This document shows positions 13,247 through 20,041 of a stretch of DNA of 20,041 nt, piece by piece. The stretch is from an uncultured Verrucomicrobiota bacterium (GTDB lineage: Bacteria > Verrucomicrobiota > Kiritimatiellia > RFP12 > UBA1067). The stretch lies in assembly GCA_946615875.1 (NCBI GenBank), contig CAMOIK010000010.1, positions 1-20,041 on the forward strand. The letters run 5' to 3'. The translations under genes were made by a program, and so were the position numbers. Under the pieces are notes generated by a model that was not told where the DNA came from, searched no databases, and saw only the letters and a list, made by a program, of their open reading frames with translations. Positions within the stretch are counted from its first letter, which is position 1, and every line of letters begins with the position of its first letter.

Positions 13247-14746
13247 ATGGACACCAACGAACTGAACACACCGCCCCACGACGCGCAGGCGGAACGGGCC
13301 GTCCTCGGATCCGTGCTCGCGGACTCCGTCACGGAGGACGGCGGCCGCGTGATGGACCTCTGCCTGACGAGCTCGCTCACGGAAGACTCCTTCTTCGACC
13401 CGCGCAACAGAATGGTCTTCGCCACCATGGTGGAGATGTCGCGAAACGCAATGCCGCTCGACATCGTCTCTCTGCACTCCGAGCTGGAGCGCAAGGGCAG
13501 CGCCGCGCTCGTCGGCGGCGTCGCCTACCTCCAGAGCCTGATGAGCGAGACCCCCACCACGGCACACGCGGAACACTACATCGCCATCGTCCGCGACAAG
13601 CACCTGCGCCGCACGATGATCGCCAGGGCGACGAAGACCATCAAGAACTGCTACGACGCCGACGGCCACCCAGACCCGCTGTCCATCCTCGGCGAAGCCG
13701 AGAAAAGCTTCCTCGAAATCGGCGCCACGTCGTCGCAGACGATGGACTGGCGGCAGGCAATGCAGCTGAGCTTCAACCGCCTCAACGAGATGTTCGACAC
13801 CGACGGCAAGCGCCTCGAGGGCCTTTCCACCGGCCTCACCCACCTCGACGAGAAGCTGCAGGGGCTCAAGCCGAGCGAGATGATCGTCATCGCCGCGCGC
13901 CCTTCCGTCGGCAAGACGTCGCTGGCGATGAACATCGCGGAGTCGGTCGCGCTGGGACGCGACATGAACAACGTGCCTGTGAAGACCGACGGCGGCAAGC
14001 GCCACCCGGTGCTCATCTTCTCGCTGGAGATGCCCATCGAGGCCCTCACCAAGCGCATGGTCGCCGGTCGGGCGCACGTAAACACTTGGCGCCTGAACCG
14101 CGCGCTCTGCGTCAAATCAGAAAAACAGATGCTCACCAGCAACCTCTTCGTCGCCTACGAGGAGCTGAAGGACGCGCCAATATACGTCGATGACACCGCC
14201 GGACTGGACATTATGGACCTCAGGGCGCGCGCGCGCCGCGCCAAGAAGGCGCACGGCATCGAGCTGATCGTCATCGACTACCTCCAGCTCTGCAAGTGCA
14301 ACGACAAGGCCAAGCAGAGCCGCGTGATCGAAGTCAGCGAAATCTCCCAGCAGATAAAGGCGATGGCCAAAGAGCTGAAGATACCCGTCATCGTCCTTTC
14401 CCAGCTCTCGCGCGCCAACGAGCAGAGAGGCGACAAGCAGGAGCGCCCGAAACTCTCGGACCTGCGCGACTCCGGAGCCATCGAGCAAGACGCCGACGTC
14501 GTCTTCCTGCTGCGCCGCCCTTCCCGCACGCCGACCGACAAGGAATCAGACGACAAGACGCTCGCCATCATCGACGTAGCGAAGAACCGCAACGGCGAGA
14601 TAGGCGAGGTCCGCGTGAACTTCTTCAGCGAGTACGTGCGCTTCGGCGACCGCGAGATCGAACGCAAGGACGATGTCGATTTCAAGTCTAGCGAGGGAGA
14701 ACCGGCGAGCGCCCCGATCCCCGTCAATGACGACCCGTTCCTGTAA
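13247..14746 (+). CDS. dnaB: Replicative DNA helicase
   Basis: This 499-residue protein has the DnaB N-terminal helical domain (HDAQAERAVLGSVL at 11-24, DPRNRMVF at 51-58) and the RecA-like ATPase: Walker A ARPSVGKTS (217-225), Walker B IVIDYLQL (341-348), then VSEISQQIKAMAKEL (363-377), VLSQLSRANEQR (383-394) and LSDLRDSGAIEQDAD (403-417). It unwinds DNA ahead of the replication fork as a hexamer. A stretch after Walker A (ALGRDMNNVPVKTDGGKRHP, about 235-254) is longer than in E. coli DnaB, apparently a surface-loop insertion. The start at 13247 follows plsC by 34 bp. There is no Shine-Dalgarno; the preceding 21 nt (CTACCGCAACACATTCAAGCA) are G-poor. Confidence 0.95.
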   Translation: MDTNELNTPPHDAQAERAVLGSVLADSVTEDGGRVMDLCLTSSLTEDSFFDPRNRMVFATMVEMSRNAMPLDIVSLHSELERKGSAALVGGVAYLQSLMSETPTTAHAEHYIAIVRDKHLRRTMIARATKTIKNCYDADGHPDPLSILGEAEKSFLEIGATSSQTMDWRQAMQLSFNRLNEMFDTDGKRLEGLSTGLTHLDEKLQGLKPSEMIVIAARPSVGKTSLAMNIAESVALGRDMNNVPVKTDGGKRHPVLIFSLEMPIEALTKRMVAGRAHVNTWRLNRALCVKSEKQMLTSNLFVAYEELKDAPIYVDDTAGLDIMDLRARARRAKKAHGIELIVIDYLQLCKCNDKAKQSRVIEVSEISQQIKAMAKELKIPVIVLSQLSRANEQRGDKQERPKLSDLRDSGAIEQDADVVFLLRRPSRTPTDKESDDKTLAIIDVAKNRNGEIGEVRVNFFSEYVRFGDREIERKDDVDFKSSEGEPASAPIPVNDDPFL

Positions 14747-14750
14747 AGGA

Positions 14751-14822
14751 CCCCTCCCGTCTCTCTCAAACCCCTCTGACTTTCCAAACACCTCAAACTT
14801 CCAAAACCTCTCAAACCCTCTT
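14751..14822 (+). promoter_or_regulatory. Nearly G-free leader of the symporter gene
   Basis: The 72 nt between dnaB and the symporter ATG contain only two G residues in a genome that is otherwise very G+C-rich. They consist of C/T/A runs with an 11-bp direct repeat CTCTCAAACCC (14763-14773 and 14808-14818) and repeated CTTCCAAA-like words. No Shine-Dalgarno is present. The stretch should be single-stranded in RNA and suits S1-type initiation or a protein-binding leader. Confidence 0.6.
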
Positions 14823-16343
14823 ATGGCAATAAAGATACTGCTTACATTGGCATTCCTGGCCGTCATGGTGGGAGTGGGCGTCTATTCGAGGAAACATTCC
14901 GGCTCCGTCGAGGGCTTCGTGCTTGGCGGGAGGAACGTAGGCCCGTGGCTGACCGCGTTCGCATACGGCACCTCATACTTCTCGGCGGTGGTCTTCATCG
15001 GCTACGCCGGGCAGTTCGGCTGGAAGTTCGGGCTTTCCGCGACGTGGATAGGCATAGGCAACGCCGTGATCGGCTCGCTCCTCGCCTGGCTGGTGCTTGG
15101 CCGCCGCACGATGCTCATGACGCGCCACATCCAGAGCAAGACCATGCCGGACTTCTTCGGCACGCGCTTCTCGTCCGAGGGGCTGCGCGTGGCGGCGTCG
15201 GTCATCGCGTTCGTCTTCCTCATCCCCTACACCGCCGGTGTTTACAAAGGAATATCGACGCTCTTCGAGATGAGCTTCCACATCCCCTACGAATACTGCG
15301 TAGTCGTCATGGCGGTGCTCACCGCGCTATACGTCATCCTCGGCGGCTACAAGGCGACAGCCATCAACGACTTCATCCAGGGCGTCATCATGATATTCGG
15401 GATCAGCGCCGTGATCATCGCCGTCCTCGGCCTCAAGGGCGGGCTCGTGGACGCCGTGCAAAAGCTGGCGACACTCCCGTCGGACGCCGACCCCGGCGCC
15501 AACGGCGCCTTCGCCGCGGCGTTTGGCCCCGCCCCGCTGAGCCTCTTGGGCGTGGTGATATTGACGTCGCTTGGCACTTGGGGGCTTCCGCAGATGGTAA
15601 GCAAGTTCTATTCGATCACGGACGAAGCGGCCATTCGCCGCGGCACCGTGATTTCGACTGTGTTCGCGCTGATCGTCGCCGGCGGCTGCTACTTCCTAGG
15701 CGGCTTCGGCCGACTCTTCGAGCCGGCGACGCTGCCGAACGGCAGGATCGCGTTCGACTCCATCATACCTTCGATGCTCGTGACGCTTCCCGACATCTTG
15801 ATTGCGCTCGTCGTCCTCCTTGTTCTTTCGGCGTCCATGTCCACGCTCGCCTCGCTCGTGCTGACGTCCGCCTCGACGCTGACGCTCGACATCATCTACC
15901 GCGACAAGGCATCGACCGCCGGGGAAGTCTCGGCAGGCCAGATGAACGACGAAGTGGTCGCGAAGATCGAGCGGCGCAAGGTCGTGGTGATGCGCGTGCT
16001 GATCCTCTTCTTCATCGCGCTTTCGCTCCTGATCGCGCTAAACCCCCCGACGTTCATCGCGCAGCTGATGGGCATTTCGTGGGGCGCCCTGGCTGGCGCG
16101 TTCCTGGCGCCGTTCATGCTCGGGCTGTACTGGCGCGGGGTGACGAAAGGCGCGGTGTGGGCGTCGTTCGCGTGGGGCGTGGGCATCACGGTGGCGAACA
16201 TGCTCGCGGGCAATCCCGTGAGCCCCATAGACTGCGGAGCGATAGCCATGCTCGGCGGCTTTCCTGTCGCCTTCATCGCTTCGCTCGTCACCCCGAAGCC
16301 GCCGAAAGACCACGTCGAAAGCATCTTCCGCTGCTATGAATGA
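14823..16343 (+). CDS. Sodium:solute symporter (SSS family)
   Basis: This 506-residue, mostly hydrophobic protein has about thirteen predicted helices. Family marks are FVLGGRNVGPWLTAFAYGTS (32-51), a conserved YAGQFGWKFG segment (60-69), FIPYTAGVYKG-like region near 132-141, YVILGGYKATAINDFIQG (177-194), LGTWGLPQMVSKFYS (253-267) and SASMSTLASLVLTSAS (337-352). It imports a sugar, amino acid, vitamin or similar solute with Na+ across the inner membrane; the substrate cannot be read. The start at 14823 is set by the family N-terminus, not by a ribosome site. Its stop overlaps the NUDIX start by 8 bp, so the two are coupled. The co-resident NUDIX gene does not identify the solute. Confidence 0.9.
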   Translation: MAIKILLTLAFLAVMVGVGVYSRKHSGSVEGFVLGGRNVGPWLTAFAYGTSYFSAVVFIGYAGQFGWKFGLSATWIGIGNAVIGSLLAWLVLGRRTMLMTRHIQSKTMPDFFGTRFSSEGLRVAASVIAFVFLIPYTAGVYKGISTLFEMSFHIPYEYCVVVMAVLTALYVILGGYKATAINDFIQGVIMIFGISAVIIAVLGLKGGLVDAVQKLATLPSDADPGANGAFAAAFGPAPLSLLGVVILTSLGTWGLPQMVSKFYSITDEAAIRRGTVISTVFALIVAGGCYFLGGFGRLFEPATLPNGRIAFDSIIPSMLVTLPDILIALVVLLVLSASMSTLASLVLTSASTLTLDIIYRDKASTAGEVSAGQMNDEVVAKIERRKVVVMRVLILFFIALSLLIALNPPTFIAQLMGISWGALAGAFLAPFMLGLYWRGVTKGAVWASFAWGVGITVANMLAGNPVSPIDCGAIAMLGGFPVAFIASLVTPKPPKDHVESIFRCYE

Positions 16344-16764
16344 GTATGAACTGGCCGGCATAGAGACCATCGCGCGCGGCGTCTGCATCGTCGGCGGCAG
16401 GCTCCTGCTGTGCCGCGCAAAGGGCGCGTCCACGTCCTACCTGCCCGGAGGGCACATAGAGTTCGGCGAGACGGGGCGGCAGGCGCTCGTGCGCGAGATG
16501 AAGGAAGAGACCGGGCGAGACGTCGAGACCGGCCGCTTCATGGGCGTGGTCGAAAACGCGTTCACACAGCACGGCAAGCCCCACGCCGAAATCAACCTCG
16601 TTTACGAGATGACGCTTTCCGGCCCGCAGGACGCCGCCGTCTCGTCGCGCGAGGACTGGATAGAGTTCGCCTGGCACCCGCTTTCCGACATCCAGTCCGC
16701 CAACATCCTGCCCGCGCGGTTCAACGCGCTGGCGGATGCGCCGCAGGCGTTCTTCGCGCCGTGA
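16336..16764 (+). CDS. NUDIX hydrolase
   Basis: This 142-residue, single-domain protein has a complete Nudix box, GGHIEFGETGRQALVREM followed by KEETGRDV (44-69), with the metal-binding REMKEE core. It hydrolyses a nucleoside diphosphate linked to another group; candidates are oxidised nucleotides, ADP-ribose or nucleotide sugars. The C-terminal half (EINLVYEMTLSG, then a Trp-rich EDWIEFAWHPLSDI) is typical for this class. The ATG at 16336 overlaps the symporter stop by 8 bp and no other start fits. It ends 34 bp before the -10 box of promoter P4, so it closes the first plus-strand transcription unit unless there is read-through. Confidence 0.92.
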   Translation: MNEYELAGIETIARGVCIVGGRLLLCRAKGASTSYLPGGHIEFGETGRQALVREMKEETGRDVETGRFMGVVENAFTQHGKPHAEINLVYEMTLSGPQDAAVSSREDWIEFAWHPLSDIQSANILPARFNALADAPQAFFAP

Positions 16765-16774
16765 CGGCGGCATC

Positions 16775-16803
16775 TGCACACGCCGCGGCAAATATGGTAT
16801 AAT
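16775..16803 (+). promoter_or_regulatory. Promoter P4 for gspF and downstream genes
   Basis: TGCACA (16775-16780), a 17-bp spacer ending in AATATGG and TATAAT (16798-16803) form an extended -10 promoter. The 13-bp core AAATATGGTATAA is the same as in P3. Initiation near 16810 leaves a leader of about 22 nt containing GGAGGG (16817-16822), which is 9 bp before the ATG. Confidence 0.8.
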
Positions 16804-16831
16804 ATCGGGCGAACACGGAGGGCATCGGCAA

Positions 16832-18031
16832 ATGGGATACGCAAGACGGAGCGCAGGCGGTGCGGCGCGGGCGACGGCGCCCGCGCCCGCCAGGGCCACG
16901 CCCGCGTCGCCGGCGGAGGACAAGGGCGGCGGCAAGGACGGCAAGAACGCGTCGATATGGGATATGCAGATCGGCGGCGCCAAGGCCAAGACGTCGATGA
17001 CCCGCGTGGAAGTGCTCCTCTTCACCTCGGAGCTCGCGGACCTCATCGAGGCGGGCATGACGCTCGGACAGGCGTTGCAGGCGCTCTCCAACCAAGGCGA
17101 AGAGCTCAGCGGCCAGCGCTTCGTCTGCCAAGACCTGTGCGACAGGATCGTGCGCGGCGAGACATTCTCCGACGCGTGCTTCCACCACCCCAAGACGTTC
17201 GAGCCGCTCTACGGCAACATGATCCGCGCGGCCGAGGCGTCCGGGGCGATGGTCGAGGTGCTTCGTCGCCTTGCCGACCACTACGAGCGCTACGACAACA
17301 TGAGGGGGAAGATAAAGTCGGCCCTCAGCTACCCGGTGATCGTGCTCGTGTTCGGCGTCTTCGCGGTGGTCGCGGCGCTGGTGTGGATCATCCCCAAGTT
17401 CCAGAAGGTCTTCGAGTCCATGAACGCCACGCTGCCCCTGCCCACGCGCATCCTCATGGGCATGAGCGAATACCTCATCAACTACGGCTGGACTCTGGCG
17501 CTGGGCATCGCCGTGGCCGTGTGGTGGTTCAGGAGATGGTCGCGCACGGAAGGCGGCAGGCTGCGCATAGACGGCTGGAAGCTCAAGGCGCCGCTCATCT
17601 CCGGCATCGTCGCCACTGGCGCGTATTCGTCGCTCGCATACACGCTGAAGACGCTGCTTTCCAACGGCGTGAACGTGCTGCAGGCGTTGAAGATCGCCGA
17701 GGAGACCTGCGGGAACGCGGTGATCGGCGCCGCGCTGAAGACGGCGCGCCAGCGCGTGACGGACGGCACGTCCATCTCCGGGCCGCTCGCGTCGTCGGGC
17801 GTGTTTCCGCGCATGATGACCGACATGCTGGCGGTGGGCGAACAGGCTGGCGACATGGTCGGCTCGCTGGAGCACATCGGGCGCCGCTACCAGAAGGACA
17901 TGGACCGCAACATAACGACGTTCACCAACGCGCTGGAGCCGATTCTCATCGTCCTCATCGCCGGCGTGGTCGGCTTCGTGGCCGTGTCCATCCTGATGGC
18001 GGTCTTCCAGGTCTCCTCCTCCATAGGGTAA
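16832..18031 (+). CDS. Type II secretion / type IV pilus inner-membrane protein (GspF/PilC)
   Basis: This 399-residue protein has two T2SSF domains: first about 60-185 (LFTSELADLIEAGMTLGQAL, AAEASGAMVEVLRRLADHYE), second about 262-385 (LKTLLSNGVNVLQALKIAEE, MLAVGEQAGDMVGSLEHIG). Membrane helices lie at about 168-187, 219-233 and 369-392. It is the platform protein that links the assembly ATPase to pseudopilin or pilin insertion. The first 55 residues are rich in Ala, Pro, Gly and Lys, a disordered cytoplasmic head that is longer than usual. The start at 16832 is fixed by GGAGGG and promoter P4; an upstream ATG at 16736 would precede the promoter. No gspE, gspD or pilin gene is adjacent, so the rest of the machine is elsewhere. 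Confidence 0.93.
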   Translation: MGYARRSAGGAARATAPAPARATPASPAEDKGGGKDGKNASIWDMQIGGAKAKTSMTRVEVLLFTSELADLIEAGMTLGQALQALSNQGEELSGQRFVCQDLCDRIVRGETFSDACFHHPKTFEPLYGNMIRAAEASGAMVEVLRRLADHYERYDNMRGKIKSALSYPVIVLVFGVFAVVAALVWIIPKFQKVFESMNATLPLPTRILMGMSEYLINYGWTLALGIAVAVWWFRRWSRTEGGRLRIDGWKLKAPLISGIVATGAYSSLAYTLKTLLSNGVNVLQALKIAEETCGNAVIGAALKTARQRVTDGTSISGPLASSGVFPRMMTDMLAVGEQAGDMVGSLEHIGRRYQKDMDRNITTFTNALEPILIVLIAGVVGFVAVSILMAVFQVSSSIG

Positions 18032-18043
18032 ACGCAAGCGCAC

Positions 18044-19000
18044 ATGGAAAGACTCAACGAGATCGGGCGCAAGATCGCCGCGCTCAACCTGTGGGAGACG
18101 GCCGCCCCCTACAACTGGGCCATCAAGCCGCGCGGCGTCGCCTTCCCCTACTTCTGCTCGCTGCTGAAGCCGGGCGAGCGCCTCGCCGGGCATCTCGTGC
18201 TGCTCGACGGCTGGCAGACCTTCCACGACTTCGTGATGACGCGCTGCGACAACTCCTACGGCTTCTACTCCAGCCCGGTGGAGCTGCCGCACTACGCGAT
18301 GCTGGCCGAGAAGAACGGCGGCATCGCCTTCCTTCGCCACGACACCGGCTTCCTGCCCAGGGTGAAGTTCGCCGAGGCGGAGATCGTCCTGCTCGCCAAG
18401 CTCCTCTGGGAGGCCTACGGCGTGATGATGCGCTTCGAGGAGGAGCAAAGGCTGGCGATGAAGTTCGCCGGGCAGAACGCCATCTTCGCGCGCGTCGAGG
18501 GGGCGGACGGGAAGTGGAGCGACCAGCCGCTCGCCATCGTCCAGCCGCGCGTCCACGTGGAAAGCATCTCCCTGCGGCGCGAGGACGTGGCGGCGGCGAA
18601 GGACCTGCCCTTCGCCAAGGACGAGACGATCGCCGTGGATTTCCGCATCGTCCCGGGCATGCACACGATGGAGGCGAAGCCGCGCACCGCATACATGTTC
18701 GCCGCGATCGACGCGGCGACGGGGCGCAGCATAATGCGCCGCGTGTGCAGCGTGCCGCCGGACGGCACCCTGCGCGGAATGTGGGAGAACCTGGCGCCGC
18801 GCCTCCTCAGGGAGCTTGTCGCGCGCAAGCGCGTCCCCGGCGAAGTGCAGGTGATCTCGCAGCGCGTGTTCAGGATGCTCCGGCCGCTCTGCATCGAGCT
18901 GCCGTTCAAGCTCTCGCTGCACGACTCCATACCGGCGCTCGACGCCGCCTTCCAGCATCCAGCGCCCTCCGCCGAAAAACCGCAAGACAGCACCAGATGA
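18044..19000 (+). CDS. DUF7309/DUF6930-like protein of unknown function
   Basis: This 318-residue cytoplasmic-looking protein has no signal peptide or membrane segment. The N-terminal half (LNEIGRKIAALNLWETA, then a GHLVLLDGWQTFHDFVMTR segment) resembles DUF7309. The last 100 residues (TAYMFAAIDAATGRSIM, then RVPGEVQVISQRVFRMLRPL and a short tail LDAAFQHP) resemble DUF6930, which often follows it in one protein. This assignment is by recollection of pattern and is tentative. The gene lies 12 bp after gspF and its stop overlaps the nadB start as ATGA, so it is cotranscribed with both. The biochemical role is unknown. Confidence 0.6.
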   Translation: MERLNEIGRKIAALNLWETAAPYNWAIKPRGVAFPYFCSLLKPGERLAGHLVLLDGWQTFHDFVMTRCDNSYGFYSSPVELPHYAMLAEKNGGIAFLRHDTGFLPRVKFAEAEIVLLAKLLWEAYGVMMRFEEEQRLAMKFAGQNAIFARVEGADGKWSDQPLAIVQPRVHVESISLRREDVAAAKDLPFAKDETIAVDFRIVPGMHTMEAKPRTAYMFAAIDAATGRSIMRRVCSVPPDGTLRGMWENLAPRLLRELVARKRVPGEVQVISQRVFRMLRPLCIELPFKLSLHDSIPALDAAFQHPAPSAEKPQDSTR

Positions 19001-20041
19001 AGACGATCGACTGCGACTATTTCGTGGTGGGGTCCGGCATGGCCGGGCTCATGACCGCCCTGCACCTCGCCAGCTACGGCAAGGTGGTGGTGGCCACCAA
19101 GGGCAGGATGGCAGACTGCAACACCAACTTCGCGCAAGGCGGCATCTGCTGCGTGATGGACGACGGCGACACGTTCGACCGCCACGCGCGCGACACGATG
19201 ATCGCCGGCGCCTGGCTCGGCAACTCGAAGGTCGTCCACGAAATCTGCGAGCACGCCCCGGAGGGCATACGCGACCTGATAGAGTGCGGCGTGCGTTTCG
19301 CCCGCAAACCCGACGGCTCGTGGGACCTCACGCGCGAGGGCGGCCATTCCGCCAGGCGCATCTTCCACGCAGGCGACATCACAGGCGAGAAGTGCGAGGC
19401 CGCCATGATACGCAGGGTGAAGGCGCTGGCTCCGCGCAGCGGCGCGAAGGCGCCGGGCCGCAAGGCCGGCGCCGCGCCGGGTGGGTGCATCGACGTGCGG
19501 GAGAACACGTTCGTCATCGACCTGGTAATGTCGCGCCGCATCGGCCTCAAGGGCGAGAACCGCTGCCTGGGCGCATACGTGCTCGACAAGGAAACGGACG
19601 AAATCTACGCCATACGCAGCCCCAACACCGTCCTGGCCACCGGCGGCTGCGGCAAGGTTTACCTCTACACCTGCAACCCGGACACCGCCACGGGCGACGG
19701 CGTCGCTCTCGCCTGGCGCGCGGGGGCGAAGATCGAGAACATGGAGTTCATCCAGTTCCACCCCACGTGCCTCTACCATCCGCAAGCGAAGAGGTTTCTC
19801 ATTTCCGAGGCGGTGCGCGGCGAAGGGGCCGTGCTGGTGGACAAGCGCGGCAGGGAGTTCATGGGCAAGTACGACCCGCGCGGCAGCCTCGCGCCCCGCG
19901 ACATCGTGGCGCGCTCCATCGACTCCGAAATGAAGCGCACGGGCGACGAATGCGTCTTCCTCGACATCCGCGCCAAGGGCCGCAAGTATCTCCAGACGCG
20001 CTTCCCCAACATCTACCACAAGTGCATGGAGTTCGGCATCG
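18997..20041 (+). CDS. nadB: L-aspartate oxidase, 3' end cut by the window
   Basis: The first 348 codons are present and the gene runs off the right edge. It is the FAD enzyme oxidising L-aspartate to iminoaspartate, first step of de novo NAD synthesis. The FAD fold is VVGSGMAGL (10-18), followed by TNFAQGGI (43-50), LTREGGHSARRIFHAGD (111-127), ATGGCGKVY (214-222), FIQFHPTCLY (251-260), LISEAVRGEGAVL (268-280) and LAPRDIVARSID (298-309). Residues E114, H256 and R301 match the E. coli active-site E121, H244 and R290. About 15 extra Ala/Gly/Lys/Pro-rich residues (147-163) sit in a loop. The ATG at 18997 overlaps the upstream stop. nadA and nadC are not in view. Confidence 0.93.
   Translation, partial: MKTIDCDYFVVGSGMAGLMTALHLASYGKVVVATKGRMADCNTNFAQGGICCVMDDGDTFDRHARDTMIAGAWLGNSKVVHEICEHAPEGIRDLIECGVRFARKPDGSWDLTREGGHSARRIFHAGDITGEKCEAAMIRRVKALAPRSGAKAPGRKAGAAPGGCIDVRENTFVIDLVMSRRIGLKGENRCLGAYVLDKETDEIYAIRSPNTVLATGGCGKVYLYTCNPDTATGDGVALAWRAGAKIENMEFIQFHPTCLYHPQAKRFLISEAVRGEGAVLVDKRGREFMGKYDPRGSLAPRDIVARSIDSEMKRTGDECVFLDIRAKGRKYLQTRFPNIYHKCMEFGI

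Noticed and set aside
14673..14822. Upstream extension of the symporter frame into dnaB
   Set aside because: The extra 50 residues overlap the dnaB 3' end in another frame and the nearly G-free leader. The family N-terminus begins at 14823.
16721..18985. Minus-strand frame of 754 codons opposite gspF and the DUF gene
   Set aside because: It is the antisense of two genes with clear domains and ribosome sites. Arg/His/Glu-rich content is typical of GC shadow frames.

Overview
The window is GC-rich DNA (roughly two thirds G+C by eye) from a bacterium, densely coding, with no rRNA, tRNA or CRISPR array visible. The gene content suggests an anaerobic, probably host- or sediment-associated Gram-negative bacterium. 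It includes a PHP/DRTGG/CBS signalling set of the kind found beside [FeFe]-hydrogenase genes in anaerobes, a GH123-type hexosaminidase, a GH171/DUF1343 muramidase-like protein and a type II secretion/type IV pilus inner-membrane protein. My best guess is the PVC superphylum (Kiritimatiellota/Lentisphaerota-like), but that is inference from gene style and no marker gene proves it.

Layout. A minus-strand block runs from 11282 down to 342 and a plus-strand block runs from 11573 to the right edge. They diverge from a 290-bp region (11283-11572) that carries two strong promoters and an array of degenerate ~22-bp repeats. The minus block, in transcription order, is: NAD(P)H-hydrate dehydratase (nnrD), DUF1343/GH171 protein, xseB, a large GHKL ATPase, DRTGG protein 1, CBS-pair plus anti-sigma-type ATPase, DRTGG protein 2, PHP phosphoesterase, small histidine-kinase-type ATPase and a secreted glycerophosphodiester phosphodiesterase. 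After a second promoter come a GH123-like hydrolase and an OPA-family organophosphate transporter. The plus block is: an exported coiled-coil protein, a PlsC-type acyltransferase, replicative helicase dnaB, a sodium:solute symporter and a NUDIX hydrolase. A new promoter then starts gspF/pilC, a DUF7309/DUF6930-like protein and nadB, which is cut by the window end.

How it fits together. The centre of interest is the six-gene minus-strand run 4524-8865. Five of these genes form the signalling set (two DRTGG proteins, CBS+ATPase, PHP, small ATPase) normally found with electron-bifurcating hydrogenase genes, but no hydrogenase subunit lies within 4 kb on either side. A GHKL ATPase with a MutL/MORC-like N-terminus precedes the set in the same direction. 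Downstream, the phosphodiesterase and the OPA transporter look like a glpQ-glpT pair for scavenging glycerophosphodiesters, with the GH123-like gene between them. Two NAD-related genes (nnrD and nadB) are also present.

Four promoters share the pattern TATGNTAYAATA (extended -10). At two of them the start codon lies so close that the mRNA would have almost no leader. Two other genes (DUF1343 and the symporter) are preceded by about 72-nt leaders nearly devoid of G and without a Shine-Dalgarno sequence, while many neighbours have clear AGGAGG-type sites. The left 190 bp is visibly more AT-rich and ends in a 22-bp tandem repeat.
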